Source: Pseudogymnoascus destructans
Lineage: Eukaryota > Ascomycota > Leotiomycetes > Thelebolales > Thelebolaceae
Length of the DNA stretch: 64,000 bases
Assembly (NCBI RefSeq): GCF_001641265.1
Contig: NW_020167522.1
Location: forward strand, 1,612,001-1,676,000
Reading direction: 5' to 3'
The position numbers and the translations under genes were made by a program. The notes beneath the pieces were generated by a model. It was not told the DNA's origin and made no database searches. It worked only from the letters and a program-made list of their open reading frames with translations. This document shows, in pieces, positions 21,745-31,613 of this stretch (position 1 is its first letter; each line of letters starts with the position of its first letter).

Positions 21745-23282
21745 TCGAGGCGTGTACCAAAAGTCCTTGCCGGGCAGGGGTATAGCCTACCCCTGTCAAA
21801 ATGAGCACTCACGATACTTGCACCTGTAGCTTCATAAAATGAGAATCAATTATAATAGTTAATAGTTCCTACATGCCTTGCCATGTGTAGATATATCACT
21901 AACCCCTTCCTTATATCCATTTCCTCCTTCGAGTCTAATAACCTCTTGAATATGGCGTGGAATCCTCTCAATCCACGCCTGTATTCTCCATTGTTCAAGC
22001 TCCTCCCATGCCTTTTTCCACGCGATTTCCGTAGTTGTAGGAGGCCCTTTACGAGTAGTAACCTGCTTCATAAATGGCCAACAAGGCTCAATTATATTAA
22101 GGTCAGGCGAATTACCTGGCCATAATAGCCGTTGAATATCAAACCTATCAAAGACAGCCTTTTGCCACTTTGACGCATGAGATGGTGCTTTATTTTTTTG
22201 TACAATAGTATTTGGCCTTTCCTTCTTACACTCTTGTGCAAACGGTAGAAGTAAAGGCTCAAGGATGACTTTTCGGTATCGCCATGCATCAATTCCTCCT
22301 TTTCCTTTCTCACGGGTCATTGCTCCTGTCTTTTTTGTAAACTTCCACTCTGGCTTCCTTCCTCTATAGTTCCGTAATCCAAGGCAACATATTCCATTTT
22401 CAAGTTCCCATTCCTCTTTGCATTGTGCTTCAATTGTATTATTAAATGCTTCAATTTCAATTGCTGCTTCTCTCTTCTCCTTTGCTGTCTCCACTTTCCA
22501 AATGTGATATGGCCCCTTTTTATCGTATGTAAAACAGCTGCACCACATGAATTCCGATGCTCCATGCCATCGAGAGCAAATAACAGATGGCTTGAATCTC
22601 TCATCTTTTGTCCTCCATACTTTAAATCCTCCACATCGATGGCCAAGGACAATAGATGTTTCGTCTGTCCATATAACGTTTTTCCAATCCGTAAGAGTCC
22701 AATGTGCATATCGTAGAGCGAATTGTAGTCGTGCTTCTCTCATCGCTTTAGTTAATCCTGGTTTCCATGTTGGCTTTCGTTTTATCAGTTTATGCCGTTG
22801 TAGTACTCGAAAAGCAGTCATTGTAGACACACCATTTTCATAACCAATTGTTGCTGCTGTCTTCTCTCGAGAGTTCCAGTCCATTTTTATACTCTTTATA
22901 AGAGTCTCTTCACCATTTGCACTTAGTTTCCGAGGGCGTCCTGTTCGAGGGGCATCAATAAGATATTTATCAAGTAATTGCTTGTCGATATCTGGATTAT
23001 ATCCACGGCGGCGTGCTTCAGCCATGTAGTATCGCACTTGCCGCTCGGAAATTTTTGTATTCTCTTTAATTTGCTGATATGTAGCTCCATAAGCTCGGAG
23101 TCCTATAGCTTGAGCTCGCGTTGCAAGAGAGTAGGAAGGCATATTTAATATCTGTATTATCTTCTACTCTACAAAATACGATTTGACGATGCCTATTTAC
23201 TGACTTTACCCCTATTTTTAGCCCCGAACGCTACATTCCTTGGCACTGTTAGCCCGGCAAGGACTTTTGGTACACGCCTCCG
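21745..23282 (-). mobile_element. Tc1-type (DD34E) DNA transposon, full length
   Basis: A 1538-bp element. A 29-bp perfect inverted repeat (21747-21775 and 23252-23280; core GTGTACCAAAAGTCCTTGCC) lies at the ends, with TA on each side (21743-21744 and 23283-23284). The single gene is on the minus strand and fills most of the interior. The terminal two bases differ between the ends. Confidence 0.9.
21859..23142 (-). CDS. Tc1-type transposase, uninterrupted but with a mutated catalytic Asp
   Basis: A 427-residue open frame without stops. The N-terminus has a paired-type HTH (ATYQQIKENTKISERQVRYY; second HTH around GVSTMTAFRVLQRHK). The DDE core shows D1 in VIWTDETSIV. D2 should be the Asp of the usual QED-x-APSH motif but reads VQKNKAPSHAS (codons AAA AAT), so D is replaced by N and the preceding E by K. 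E3 lies in NSPDLNIIEPCW, 34 residues after the D2 position (DD34E spacing). Both changes are G-to-A on the coding strand, as expected from RIP on the complementary strand. The protein may still be made and bind ends, but should not cleave DNA. Confidence 0.85.
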   Translation of the reverse strand: MPSYSLATRAQAIGLRAYGATYQQIKENTKISERQVRYYMAEARRRGYNPDIDKQLLDKYLIDAPRTGRPRKLSANGEETLIKSIKMDWNSREKTAATIGYENGVSTMTAFRVLQRHKLIKRKPTWKPGLTKAMREARLQFALRYAHWTLTDWKNVIWTDETSIVLGHRCGGFKVWRTKDERFKPSVICSRWHGASEFMWCSCFTYDKKGPYHIWKVETAKEKREAAIEIEAFNNTIEAQCKEEWELENGICCLGLRNYRGRKPEWKFTKKTGAMTREKGKGGIDAWRYRKVILEPLLLPFAQECKKERPNTIVQKNKAPSHASKWQKAVFDRFDIQRLLWPGNSPDLNIIEPCWPFMKQVTTRKGPPTTTEIAWKKAWEELEQWRIQAWIERIPRHIQEVIRLEGGNGYKEGVSDISTHGKACRNY

Positions 23283-23611
23283 TAGGGTTGGAGGCTTTAG
23301 ACATTATTCGCAGTGGAGTGGGGGGTGGTAGGTGCAGAATCGCTAAAGCCACGGTTGAGTTAGCACCAACGTTGCGACCGTGGGGGCTACGGCCCAATTC
23401 GGAAGGATGGGTGCAGGGGTGGCTGCAGCCTGAGGCAGCGAAAAATCCCTTCGTGATTCCGGGGTGGTGGAGGTTATACTCGTACTTTGGATTAATAAAT
23501 GTATGTAGGGTGATTATCGTCGCTACCCCAGTAGTAGAGTAGTCCAATAAAAACCCGAGTAATGTTATGCTGCTTTACCACTCGTATGTACGTGACGCGT
23601 TATACGGATTA
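23283..23611. other. Spacer between Tc1-type element and pogo-5
   Basis: GC-richer than its surroundings, with a minus-strand open frame that has no recognisable domain. It may be surviving pre-insertion sequence. No gene is supported. Confidence 0.4.
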
Positions 23612-23965
23612 ACCATGGGGGGAAGCGAGTGTGTCCACTCGATTATGAGAGGAAGCAAGTGCGTCCTCTCAAATTGCGACCGCCAACCATAGTAATTTAT
23701 ATGTAAAAGTACTTAAAAATTCAATTCTACGAAATTATCACTTCTTCATTCTCACGCTCACGCTCACTCCCACGACCACTCCCACCCTCAGTTGCGCTCT
23801 CATACTGGCTCTCAGATTCGGCTTCTGGGTCAGTAATAGGGTCTTCTAACTCCGGAGGAATTGGGAGGCCCGATTTAGTGAGCTGAGCTATGCTCTTCTT
23901 CTCGAGGCGCTCCCGTTTCCGGGCTTCGATTCCTGCCCGGCGGAGCTGCTTCTGGGCTCGGGTTT

Positions 23966-24891
23966 TGTCATACTGACATTCGTTGCACTCAGTTTGCTAT
24001 CAAACTCAAGAGCAAACTTGGAAATCTCCTCCTCAAACCTACAAGTCACTATACATATTTTGGCTTATCACACCAACAACAAGAGCAATACTACTCAACG
24101 ATTGCTACAACCATCTATGATTCATTACACGTCATCGCTCCTTAGTTACTGGGCCGATATTACCACATAGCATATCTCTACAACCCTCTATGATTCATTA
24201 CATGACATCACTCATACTACCACATGACATATCTCTACCAACTAGAGGCCTAGGAGCATGAACGATAGCTCTAAAAGCTCCTACGAACCTCTATGATTCA
24301 TTACATGTCATCGCTCTTTAGTTACCCACAAGATTGGTTAAGTTATGACATAATTTGTCTATGACATAATTTGTCTATGACATAATTTGTCTATAGGGGT
24401 ACTCTGACCTTGGACCTCCTTTTACTTCCTATAGGCTACGAACCTAAGAGATGGTTCTATGGGATTCTCTTACGTCGACTACAGTTACCAAGCCTGGTAA
24501 GTCATGGAAAGTCTTGGAAAATGAGAGAACTACACTCCTTTAGCATAAATAGGATTGCCCTTTCCTTAAGAAAGGGCAAGCAGACAATACAGTAAATCGA
24601 CTATCACATACTTCCACGTCTTTTCCAAGCTTCCAAGCATTGATCTTGTTACTCCTTGTTTCTGAAAAGTCAGTGAGGTGTTAACCTCTGACTTACCCCT
24701 GAGTTCCCAGACTCAACATTTGTTGCAACTTGTCTGAACCACTTCACTACATCACACACCTGATTGCTGCGTTGTGGAATAGTCTAAGCTACAACCCTTT
24801 GGCTCTGTTTCCTAAGACAGTGTGTTGTCTTAGTAAAATCATCCCTTCCTTGGGTGGCTAGATTCTCACATCTGGTGCACCCACCATTACA
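23966..24891 (+). mobile_element. Solo LTR, family LTR-1, copy A
   Basis: A 926-bp sequence beginning TGTCATACTGACATTCGTTG and ending GGTGCACCCACCATTACA, hence TG...CA, flanked by a perfect 5-bp duplication GGTTT (23961-23965 and 24892-24896). It has no gag/pol and is inserted in the transposase tail of pogo-5. Five further copies or parts (B-F) lie in the window, so it defines a repeat family. An internal near-palindrome (GTCAGTGAGGTGTTAACCTC) and CCCTTTCCTTAAGAAAGGG are present in all full copies. Confidence 0.9.
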
Positions 24892-25540
24892 GGTTTGGGC
24901 CTGGCTCAGTTTCCGAGCTTCTGCGGCAGCGAGCTTCTGGGCCTGAAGCTCAGCTTTCTGGGCCTGAAGCTCGTGGGCTTCAGAAGCCCGGAGCTCACCT
25001 CCACACTGGAGTCGGTCCCGGCCCCCCCACTTCTTCTTTGAGTTCTTGACCTGCTGCCGAACAGCCCGTAGGTCGAGTTCCTGGAGCTGGCCAGCAGCCA
25101 GAACCCGGTCTGCCCCAGTAACCCAGTTGCTGTAGCTCTGCCTTGAGGGGCTACTAAAGGCCTCCGGAACCCGCTCCTTCCACTGCTGTAGGCCCTGTTC
25201 TACGCCCTGGAAAGTGGAGGGAATAGGGGTAATAGGCTGTGGTAGGGTAGGCGTTGTAGGCTCTGTAGGCTGCGTAGGCTGCGAGTACGTACGCAGCTTC
25301 TCAAGGGCTGTATTACAGCTTATAGGCCAGATTCCAGCTTTCCGGAACGCTGATTGTATGGTAGATTCCTTAAAAGTCTGCTCCCGCATTTGTGGGAGAT
25401 CTCTCATAAATCGGGGTAGGTTATAGGTGATGTCCACTTCCCGTATAGCACGGAGCACAGCCTGCCTATGCCAGTGCATATAAGGCTGGAATATTCCCAC
25501 GTCTAATGGCTGTAAAACGTGTGTAAGGTGGCTGGGAAAC

Positions 25541-25938
25541 TGTAACACTGACTTCTAAACGATAGAAGACACAGAGGTTTCTTGCGTAAGGTCTACTTGA
25601 CAGAGGAGGCAGGGGATTAGACACAAAGGCTTTCCAAGTAACACGTTACAGTATTGTAAAGAATACTATATTGACTTGAGCACGAAGCTCCTATCTAAGG
25701 AAATACTATCTACTTATATAGTGGCGTCATGCCTCATGGGTAATCTGGATAGTTGGCGGATAGCTAGATATTCAGGATAGTTCATGGATAGCTCAACTAT
25801 CCAATATCCACTAGTTTCTGCAACTATCCATTAGCCCCGTCACATGGCAGCCTACCCCGCTTGCCCCCTGTGACTCACACGTCACGTTACTAGGCCCTGG
25901 TCCTGTAACCATGATGTCACGTTACCGTAGCCGTAACA
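25541..25938. mobile_element. Solo LTR, family LTR-2
   Basis: 398 bp beginning TGTAACACTGACTTC and ending GTAGCCGTAACA, flanked by the 5-bp duplication GAAAC (25536-25540 and 25939-25943). It sits in the pogo-5 transposase between the second and third catalytic motifs. A TATATAG-like sequence lies near its middle. It is unrelated in sequence to LTR-1. Orientation cannot be told because there is only one copy and no internal retroelement sequence. Confidence 0.88.
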
Positions 25939-27221
25939 GAAACGCCCATAAGATGATGTGATATTCGGCTGCCATAATGACGAACTCAGGGCTCATGTGG
26001 CTCACATGAGAATCGAGTAGTAGAACCTTGGGATTTCCTGGGTTGTGTGGAGCAGTAAGCTCTATGAAGTGCTGTAACCACCGTAGAGCAAGCTGGCTAT
26101 TAGAATAGCCAGTCTCCGAGAGCAATATCAGCTCATTTCCACTGAGGTTTTCAGGGTACCATGCTGCCATATGGATTTTACCCGGTACAACAAGTACAGG
26201 TGCAATCTTCTGTCCAGGATACTCCCTCTATGATCGTAATAGATATACGATTCTCAGGGCTCGGAGTATAGAGCTGCTTTACAGCTCGGGGACCATAACT
26301 CTCTCACCCCCTGGAATTCCAACCCTAAATCCAGTTTCATCCATATCAGATTGACTCTGGATTTATACCATGCTGTAGTACAAATTCCGTGTACTTTTCA
26401 AACCACTTAACAATAGCAGGTTCCTCTTGAGCTTGTGTACGCTGTTGCGCAATAGGCTTTGTAGTGATAAAGTGGAAATCCATAAGCTCATTCCGTATAT
26501 ATTTAGTGAGCCAGCTCTGTGACGGTGGAGGCAGTGGGCTCCGTAGGTGGCATACTGCCCCGTAAACCATATGCCTATTAGCCCCTAACCCTAGGTAATA
26601 CTGCTCTAGAATCCAGGCCTTTGGGGCCTCCGTTTGGTCTATAGAAAGCACCCTATTGTGACCTCCATGGGCCAGCTTCCGTGGGACTGCTCGGGTGATT
26701 CTTGACTATATAGTCGACTTTGGGGCCTTAAAAATCCGACTGGCAGCACCTACAGATTCAGAGGGGTTTGCTGCCAGCCATTCACAGGTATTTGATAGAG
26801 GTGTCCCTTCCATTAAATGAATTACATTTGATTACTATATAAATTACTATGTGTAGGAATGTTTGAGGTTTTGGTAAAGAGTAGCGGTGAACATATGCAA
26901 TTTGAGAGGACGCACTTGCTTCCTCTCGTAAGCGAGTGGACGCACTCGCTTCCCCCCACGGTTATTATTTCTGGCAACTTTTTAAAACAGCGTTGAGGTG
27001 GAACTACGTACATGGGTCCCCTGTTACTCCGTACCCGCTAGAGTACTCTAGCTGGAGGGGGATCATCGATGTGGGGCGGCCTGGAACAGCCTTGGGTGCG
27101 CTCCTCCGGCGGCTCTTGGTAGGTGTGGGAATTCCTCTTCTTTCTCTCTCTTCCTTCTTCCCTTGTCCTACTGATCGCACCTGTTTTGGAGCGAACAGTC
27201 AAGCCACGAACGAGGGACGAC

Positions 27222-28691
27222 ATGTCGCCCGCCGCCACGCCAACAGCTCTATTTTGGACTTTACCTCTGGTCCTCGTCCATGCCGTCTCCAAGTTCTCCT
27301 TCCCCTCGGCCGCCCGTGGCCTCCTCTCCTTCGCCGTCCCTAGCGTCCTCTCTCCCAGTCCCGCCAAACCCGTCTCGTTGCGCCCTATAGACCCACAAAT
27401 AGCCGCCCAACGCGCGAGCACCGACTGCCTCGACGGTCTTCGGGGGGTGGCAGCGTTTGCTGTCATGATCTTTCACTATAGTTCATTCGCCTATCCCACT
27501 ATCCGAATAGCGTATGGCTACAACGGCAACACGAACCTGTTGAAGCTGCCGTTTGTGAAGATATGGTACAGCGGTGGCTTCATGGTCTTCCTCTTCTTCG
27601 TCATCTCCGGATATGTGCTCTCAGCCCGAGCCGTTCGGCTCATGCTTCGACGAGACCGCGATCGGATCCTACCAGTCCTATCCAGCATGACCTTTCGCCG
27701 AGTTGTGCGCCTCGGCCTACCGAGTCTCGTCATGTCCTTCATTAGCTTTCTGTGCCAGCGCGCTCAGTTACTAGACAAACCGTGGCCACACTATGTCCCG
27801 GGACTGTGGGGTGACATCAGGTTCTATTTCGAGAATCTCCACGACCTCTTCACGTTCTACAACTGGAACCAGTTCCATATCTACTACCTGCCGCCGCTGT
27901 GGACAATCGCCGTCGAATTCCGCTGCTCGATGATTCTTTTCCTCCTTCTCTTGGGAATTGCGCGTTGCCGGACAGGCCCACGGCTGCTCATCGAGGCGCT
28001 TGTCTTCGTTGACACGATGCTACATGACCGCTGGGACCTGGGCTGTTTCGTTCTCGGCCTCCTCGCCGCTGAGATCCACGTCGGCACGCAAGAAGCCGCA
28101 TCGCAACGCAGCAAAGAGGAGGGCCTCCTGCATAATGAGGACGCAACCGACTCCTCTTTTCAATACTACGACGGTGGAGATCGAGACGCCACCAACCAAC
28201 GCCGCCGCCACATCCTCAAGAAGTTGGGCCTATGGGCTTGCTTCATTGCAGGCATGTACCTGGGCTCCGTGCCCACAGAGCACACCTGCGAAACACCTGG
28301 GTATGCCACGCTCTGCAAGCTCACTTGGCATGGGGAGAAGTGGCGCTACATCGCATTGCCTGGTAGTTTCCTTATCATTTTCGCGATCTTGTACCTGCCT
28401 ATTCTACAACGCCCGTTAGTCGCCCCGGCGGCGCGCTATCTAGGCCGCGTGAGCTATGCTCTATATCTCGTTCACGAGCTTGTTAATATGCTTATTGGGG
28501 AGGGAATTAGAAACGCTGGGTGGGCGCTTCTTGGAAAAACTGGAGTGATGTACCATTTTGGATATGTATGTGGACTGGTGTTCTACGTGTCGCTGAGTTT
28601 ATGGCTCGCCGACATGTTCATGAGGGCTGTGGATATGCCCTCCACGAATCTGGCCAGGTGGCTGGAGGAGAAATGTGTTGATAAGTCGTAA
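27222..28691 (+). CDS. Acyltransferase-3 family integral membrane protein, about 489 aa
   Basis: Membrane O-acyltransferase of the acyltransferase-3 (PF01757) type. Start chosen at the first in-frame ATG (MSPAATPTALFW). Features in order: hydrophobic N-terminus, CLDGLRGVAAFAVMIFHYSS with the catalytic-type His after the first long helix, SGGFMVFLFFVISGYVLSAR, a loop with Arg-rich RRVVRLGLPSLVMSFISF, WTIAVEFRCSMILFLLLLG, a polar insertion of about 45 residues (SQRSKEEGLLHNEDATDSS...), further helices, and RYLGRVSYALYLVHELV near the C-terminus. These are the usual family blocks. The acceptor is unknown; fungal relatives acylate sterols, sugars or secondary metabolites. It is intact although a pogo element ends only 260 bp upstream, which may have replaced distal promoter sequence. 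Confidence 0.9.
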   Translation: MSPAATPTALFWTLPLVLVHAVSKFSFPSAARGLLSFAVPSVLSPSPAKPVSLRPIDPQIAAQRASTDCLDGLRGVAAFAVMIFHYSSFAYPTIRIAYGYNGNTNLLKLPFVKIWYSGGFMVFLFFVISGYVLSARAVRLMLRRDRDRILPVLSSMTFRRVVRLGLPSLVMSFISFLCQRAQLLDKPWPHYVPGLWGDIRFYFENLHDLFTFYNWNQFHIYYLPPLWTIAVEFRCSMILFLLLLGIARCRTGPRLLIEALVFVDTMLHDRWDLGCFVLGLLAAEIHVGTQEAASQRSKEEGLLHNEDATDSSFQYYDGGDRDATNQRRRHILKKLGLWACFIAGMYLGSVPTEHTCETPGYATLCKLTWHGEKWRYIALPGSFLIIFAILYLPILQRPLVAPAARYLGRVSYALYLVHELVNMLIGEGIRNAGWALLGKTGVMYHFGYVCGLVFYVSLSLWLADMFMRAVDMPSTNLARWLEEKCVDKS

Positions 28692-29042
28692 TTATCAATT
28701 ATCCCATGGCGTTTGGAGCGGTTTATTGCACAGTACGTTACCCATGTAGATACCTCATTTATCATTAACAAACAGCCTAATTTAGAATTTCATGTACATA
28801 TTTACTGTCATCTGGCTTTAGGGGAGAGGCATTGGGATGCCCGAATCGCGGCAAGATGTGATCAGTTTCATACCAAGACAGACCGAGACGCTATTAATAT
28901 AAATTTATGGCTATCAAGTCTCGGCTTGTTACTTGGCACTTCGGTAACTATGGGGAACGATCGTTTTCAATCCCTTCAATGGCTTAATCGACTTAAATAT
29001 GCTTCTATCCTCAATCATGTCATCCAAATGCCATTAGACATG
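28692..29042. other. Convergent 3' region between acyltransferase and SET-domain genes
   Basis: The two genes converge here. AT-rich sequence likely holds both 3' UTRs. A plus-strand open frame extends into the antisense of the SET gene but has no domain support. Confidence 0.45.
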
Positions 29043-30721
29043 TCAGGCCTCAGTTGGCGGCCTTTCGGCTTTGCACCGCTCACATTCGCACTCCATTCCC
29101 AACCAAGGCAATAGGCTCTCCTGCCTCTCCGCATAGTCCATCGTCAACGGCCTTATATACGAGATAAATAGCTCCTCTCCTTCGTTTACGTCTCGTAGAG
29201 CAAACATCCTCAACGTGCTATTACTATCTTCGTGCTCCCAGTCGACATTCGGTGCACAGCTGTGATTGAACATTGAGTACAATGGGTTCACGGCCGTCCC
29301 AGGGAATCCATCGAGAGTCTGCCCATGCTTGTTATTCTGCAGACGGCATCTTATCGTATGCAAGACCCAGGTGTCGTAAGCGGCGTTTGCGAAAACATCG
29401 ATTCCCAGCTCGCCTAGCACCCGAATAGGTGTTACGATGTGGTCTGAGAAGTTGAAGATTATCAAGTCGTCGTTTTTATACGTGGGCGTCAGTCGATTGA
29501 GCAGAGATGTCTTTAGAGGGTGGAGCGTCGGCTCTTGCATAGAGAGGGCCAGGACTCGGAGGAGGAGTACTGAGTCCAGAGAGAGGTCGGTTGTTAGTTC
29601 TGCTGACTCTGCTGCAGATGTTAAGAAGCCGAAGTCTTTGCCACAAACGGAGGCGTGGAAGGTATCCAGGGCCGTCTTAGAGCAGTCTGGACTGCAGTAC
29701 GGGACGCTACAGCAATCGTTGAGAATATCTTCCGTGATTCCGCCACAGCATGTTGGGCAGCGTTCAGCGCTACTTGTGACGCCTGCGACGGTGCTATCCA
29801 CGAGGACGGTATCTGATGGAGCTATACTCTTCGTCGCAAAAGCGCCCAGAACGTCTCCTGAGCTTGGGGCGTCGTCCTCTGCGTCAATGTCCCTAATAGC
29901 ACTGCGAGAAACAGTGCTATTGGTAGATCGCGCACTGAACTCTCTTTTACACCCATCGAGGAAGGAATCCTCTCTTGACACGAAATCCTCTTGCATCCAC
30001 GGATAAGCCACAGGGTAGACACCGCCGTTACGAAGAGTTGCCTGCATTTTCTCTTCGCTCATCTCGCCGGCGTCTACCTGCTCCCGCAGGATGTCATCCC
30101 TCTGCTTGAACCACGACTTCGCGTTTAGCACCTCCGATGGGAAAACAGCATCTTGCGGGAATCGAAGCACCGCTTCTTGGCTCAGGGTCAGGTAGTCACT
30201 ACACGCATTCGAAGCCATCAGGCCCTCCATAAGCTCTGACCAAACCTGGAGCTCGAGCTCTTGCAGTTCTGCAACGACGCGCTTCTCAAGGAGCGCTGTC
30301 GTTGAAACGAGGTGCTTCCATGCCACTAATCTCGGGTCCGTCTCGTGTAGGAGCCTGCTTTTATCGCACAAAGCCAGAAAGGCTTTCTTCCCGAGTGGGG
30401 TGCTTCTTTCCTGGCTCGCTTCAACTAGCAGTCGCGCTTTGTACGCATCACCGAGTGCCAGCTCTGGGAAACCCAGAAGCCGGAGGCAGCGCGCGCGGAG
30501 CAGCCAAGACTCTGGGTCATACGGCTGTTCCGCAATACTTTTGGTAAAAGTTTGGAGATCAGATGATTCCGCTGCTAGATGCTGACGCGGAGAAGACGCA
30601 ATGAGTATTGAACCTTTGGGGAAAGAGAGGTAGTAGGTACCTCTGGGTCGAGGATTTCATATGGCGCTACTTCGCAGGCTGATGATGCGGAAAAGTCGTC
30701 GTCCCTCCATGGGTTGTCCAT
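29043..30721 (-). CDS. SET-domain protein with N-terminal TPR-like region (SMYD/Set-type), about 539 aa
   Basis: Putative protein-lysine methyltransferase. Exon 1 (30721-30641) encodes MDNPWRDDDFSASSACEVAP; a 59-bp intron (30640-30582) joins it to HLAAESSDLQTFTKSIAEQ. The N-terminal third is helical and TPR-like (PYDPESWLLRARCLRLLGFP, ELALGDAYKARLL). A split SET domain follows: GAFATKSIAPSDTVLVDS, then a Cys-rich MYND-like zinc insert (CPTCCGGI...CCSVPYCSPDCSKTAL...HASVC), then NPLYSMFNHSCAPNV with the SET signature NHSC, GEELFISYI, and a post-SET Cys cluster (ECECERC). Cofactor-binding and catalytic blocks look intact. The substrate (histone or non-histone) cannot be deduced. Confidence 0.9.
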
Positions 30722-31613
30722 GGCGTATCGGTTCGAGGAAATACTGATTTATAGTCACAGGCCTTCTACTAACTCCTCTACTCGTAGCCTTGTGCGGGGT
30801 GGGTTTTGTGGTTTTCCAGCGGTGGAAATTTGCTAGCTTCGAATTGTAGGGTTGCCGTTCAGACAGATTTGGATGATATTCAACATCAACGGTTCGACAG
30901 CCCACAATATCTATAGCATTGGAGGCGTTAAATTTTCTATGGGTGTCTAGAAATGATTGTTAACAGGGCAGTCTTCGCCAGGCAGATCCGGATCCATGTA
31001 ATGAAACAGGAATATGAAGTTTTCTCGTTCCTCATATCATTTGTCGCCACCAATGTCAAATGTTTTTGACGCTTGCTGCTTTAAAGCCTGGCACCTATGG
31101 GAGAACACCAACATTGCAGCCACGATGAAAGTATTTTACTTAAAGGTTTGTTAAATTGGGGAATCAGTATGTAATAACGCAAGTGAGTCAGCTTATTACA
31201 GCTTCAAGTTTGTGGGGGTCCCGCTATATTCCCCTCGAGGCCCTGTTAATGTCGAGTTGGATATTCTTAGCATGGTGGACGCTGTCCATTGATGGATGGC
31301 TTTATCATAGCAAACAAATAGTAAATAGCAATGACCATAATCAGAAGCGCATTATTCAATGAGGCTGTAATATGATTTTTTTTTACAGATATTATCCCTA
31401 AATTACCTTGGTCCTATTCAGGGTTAGAAACTCGAGTATACTCATGAGTATTAGCACGTACTCATACTCATGAGTACAGTAAATCCTCGTACTCATACTC
31501 ATACTCAAATACTCATGAGTTACTTAAGTAACCTATGAGTATTCCCTAATTAGAATTAGCTCTGCTTAGTCAGCACAAAATCGAAATAGAAGTTTCTAGA
31601 AAATATTTTATTA
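30722..31613. other. Intergenic region with a possible hAT terminus
   Basis: The left part is the presumed promoter of the SET-domain gene. At about 31421 a sequence CAGGGTTAGAAACTCGAG is followed by a cluster of ACTCATGAGTA palindromes up to 31540, a layout seen at ends of hAT elements. No gene is recognised. Confidence 0.4.
31421..31545. repeat. Cluster of ACTCATGAGT palindromes after CAGGGTTAGAAACTC
   Basis: Repeated TACTCATGAGTA and ACTCATACTCAT units in both orientations. The leading CAGGGTTAG resembles hAT terminal inverted repeats, and a hAT coding relic lies 3-6 kb to the right. No matching right terminus was identified with certainty. Confidence 0.4.

Larger units (their letters stand above)
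23727..26813 (-). pseudogene. pogo/Tan-type DDE transposase of pogo-5, split by LTR insertions
   Basis: Minus-strand transposase in three blocks. Block 1 (26813 to about 25939) starts MEGTPLSNTCEWLAANPSES, has a TAG in an HTH (STI*SRITRA), then a second HTH, a frameshift before MDETGFRVGIPGGERVM, and LLLDSHVSHMSPEF. Block 2 (25540-24897) resumes exactly at FPSHLTHVLQPLDVGIFQPY, the third catalytic site. Block 3 (23965-23727) encodes the Lys/Arg/Glu-rich tail RAQKQLRRAGIEARKRERLE and ends with an acidic/Ser-rich stretch. Deleting both LTRs and one copy of each target duplication rejoins ILWAF-PSHLTHV and KLSQAQT-RAQKQL in frame, which proves the order of events. Confidence 0.88.
23612..26962 (-). 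mobile_element. pogo-like transposon (pogo-5) interrupted by two solo LTRs
   Basis: Long inverted repeats of about 65 bp bound the element: left ACCATGGGGGGAAGCGAGTG..., right, read on the other strand, ACCGTGGGGGGAAGCGAGTG.... TA flanks both ends (23610-23611, 26963-26964). The few differences between the arms are mainly C/T. Each arm holds two versions of GGAAGC-AGTG-GTCC-CTC. Removing the two inserted LTRs and their duplications (926+5 and 398+5 bp) leaves 2017 bp, similar to pogo-1 and pogo-2. The right end is only 260 bp from the start of the acyltransferase gene. Confidence 0.9.

Noticed and set aside
25547..25932. Interpretation of the 0.4-kb insert as an element with a GTAAC duplication
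   Set aside because: GTAAC repeats do occur at both edges, but that choice neither gives TG...CA ends nor restores the transposase frame; the GAAAC duplication does both.
28713..29114. 133-residue plus-strand frame after the acyltransferase
   Set aside because: Overlaps the conserved 3' end of the SET gene on the other strand and has no recognisable domain.
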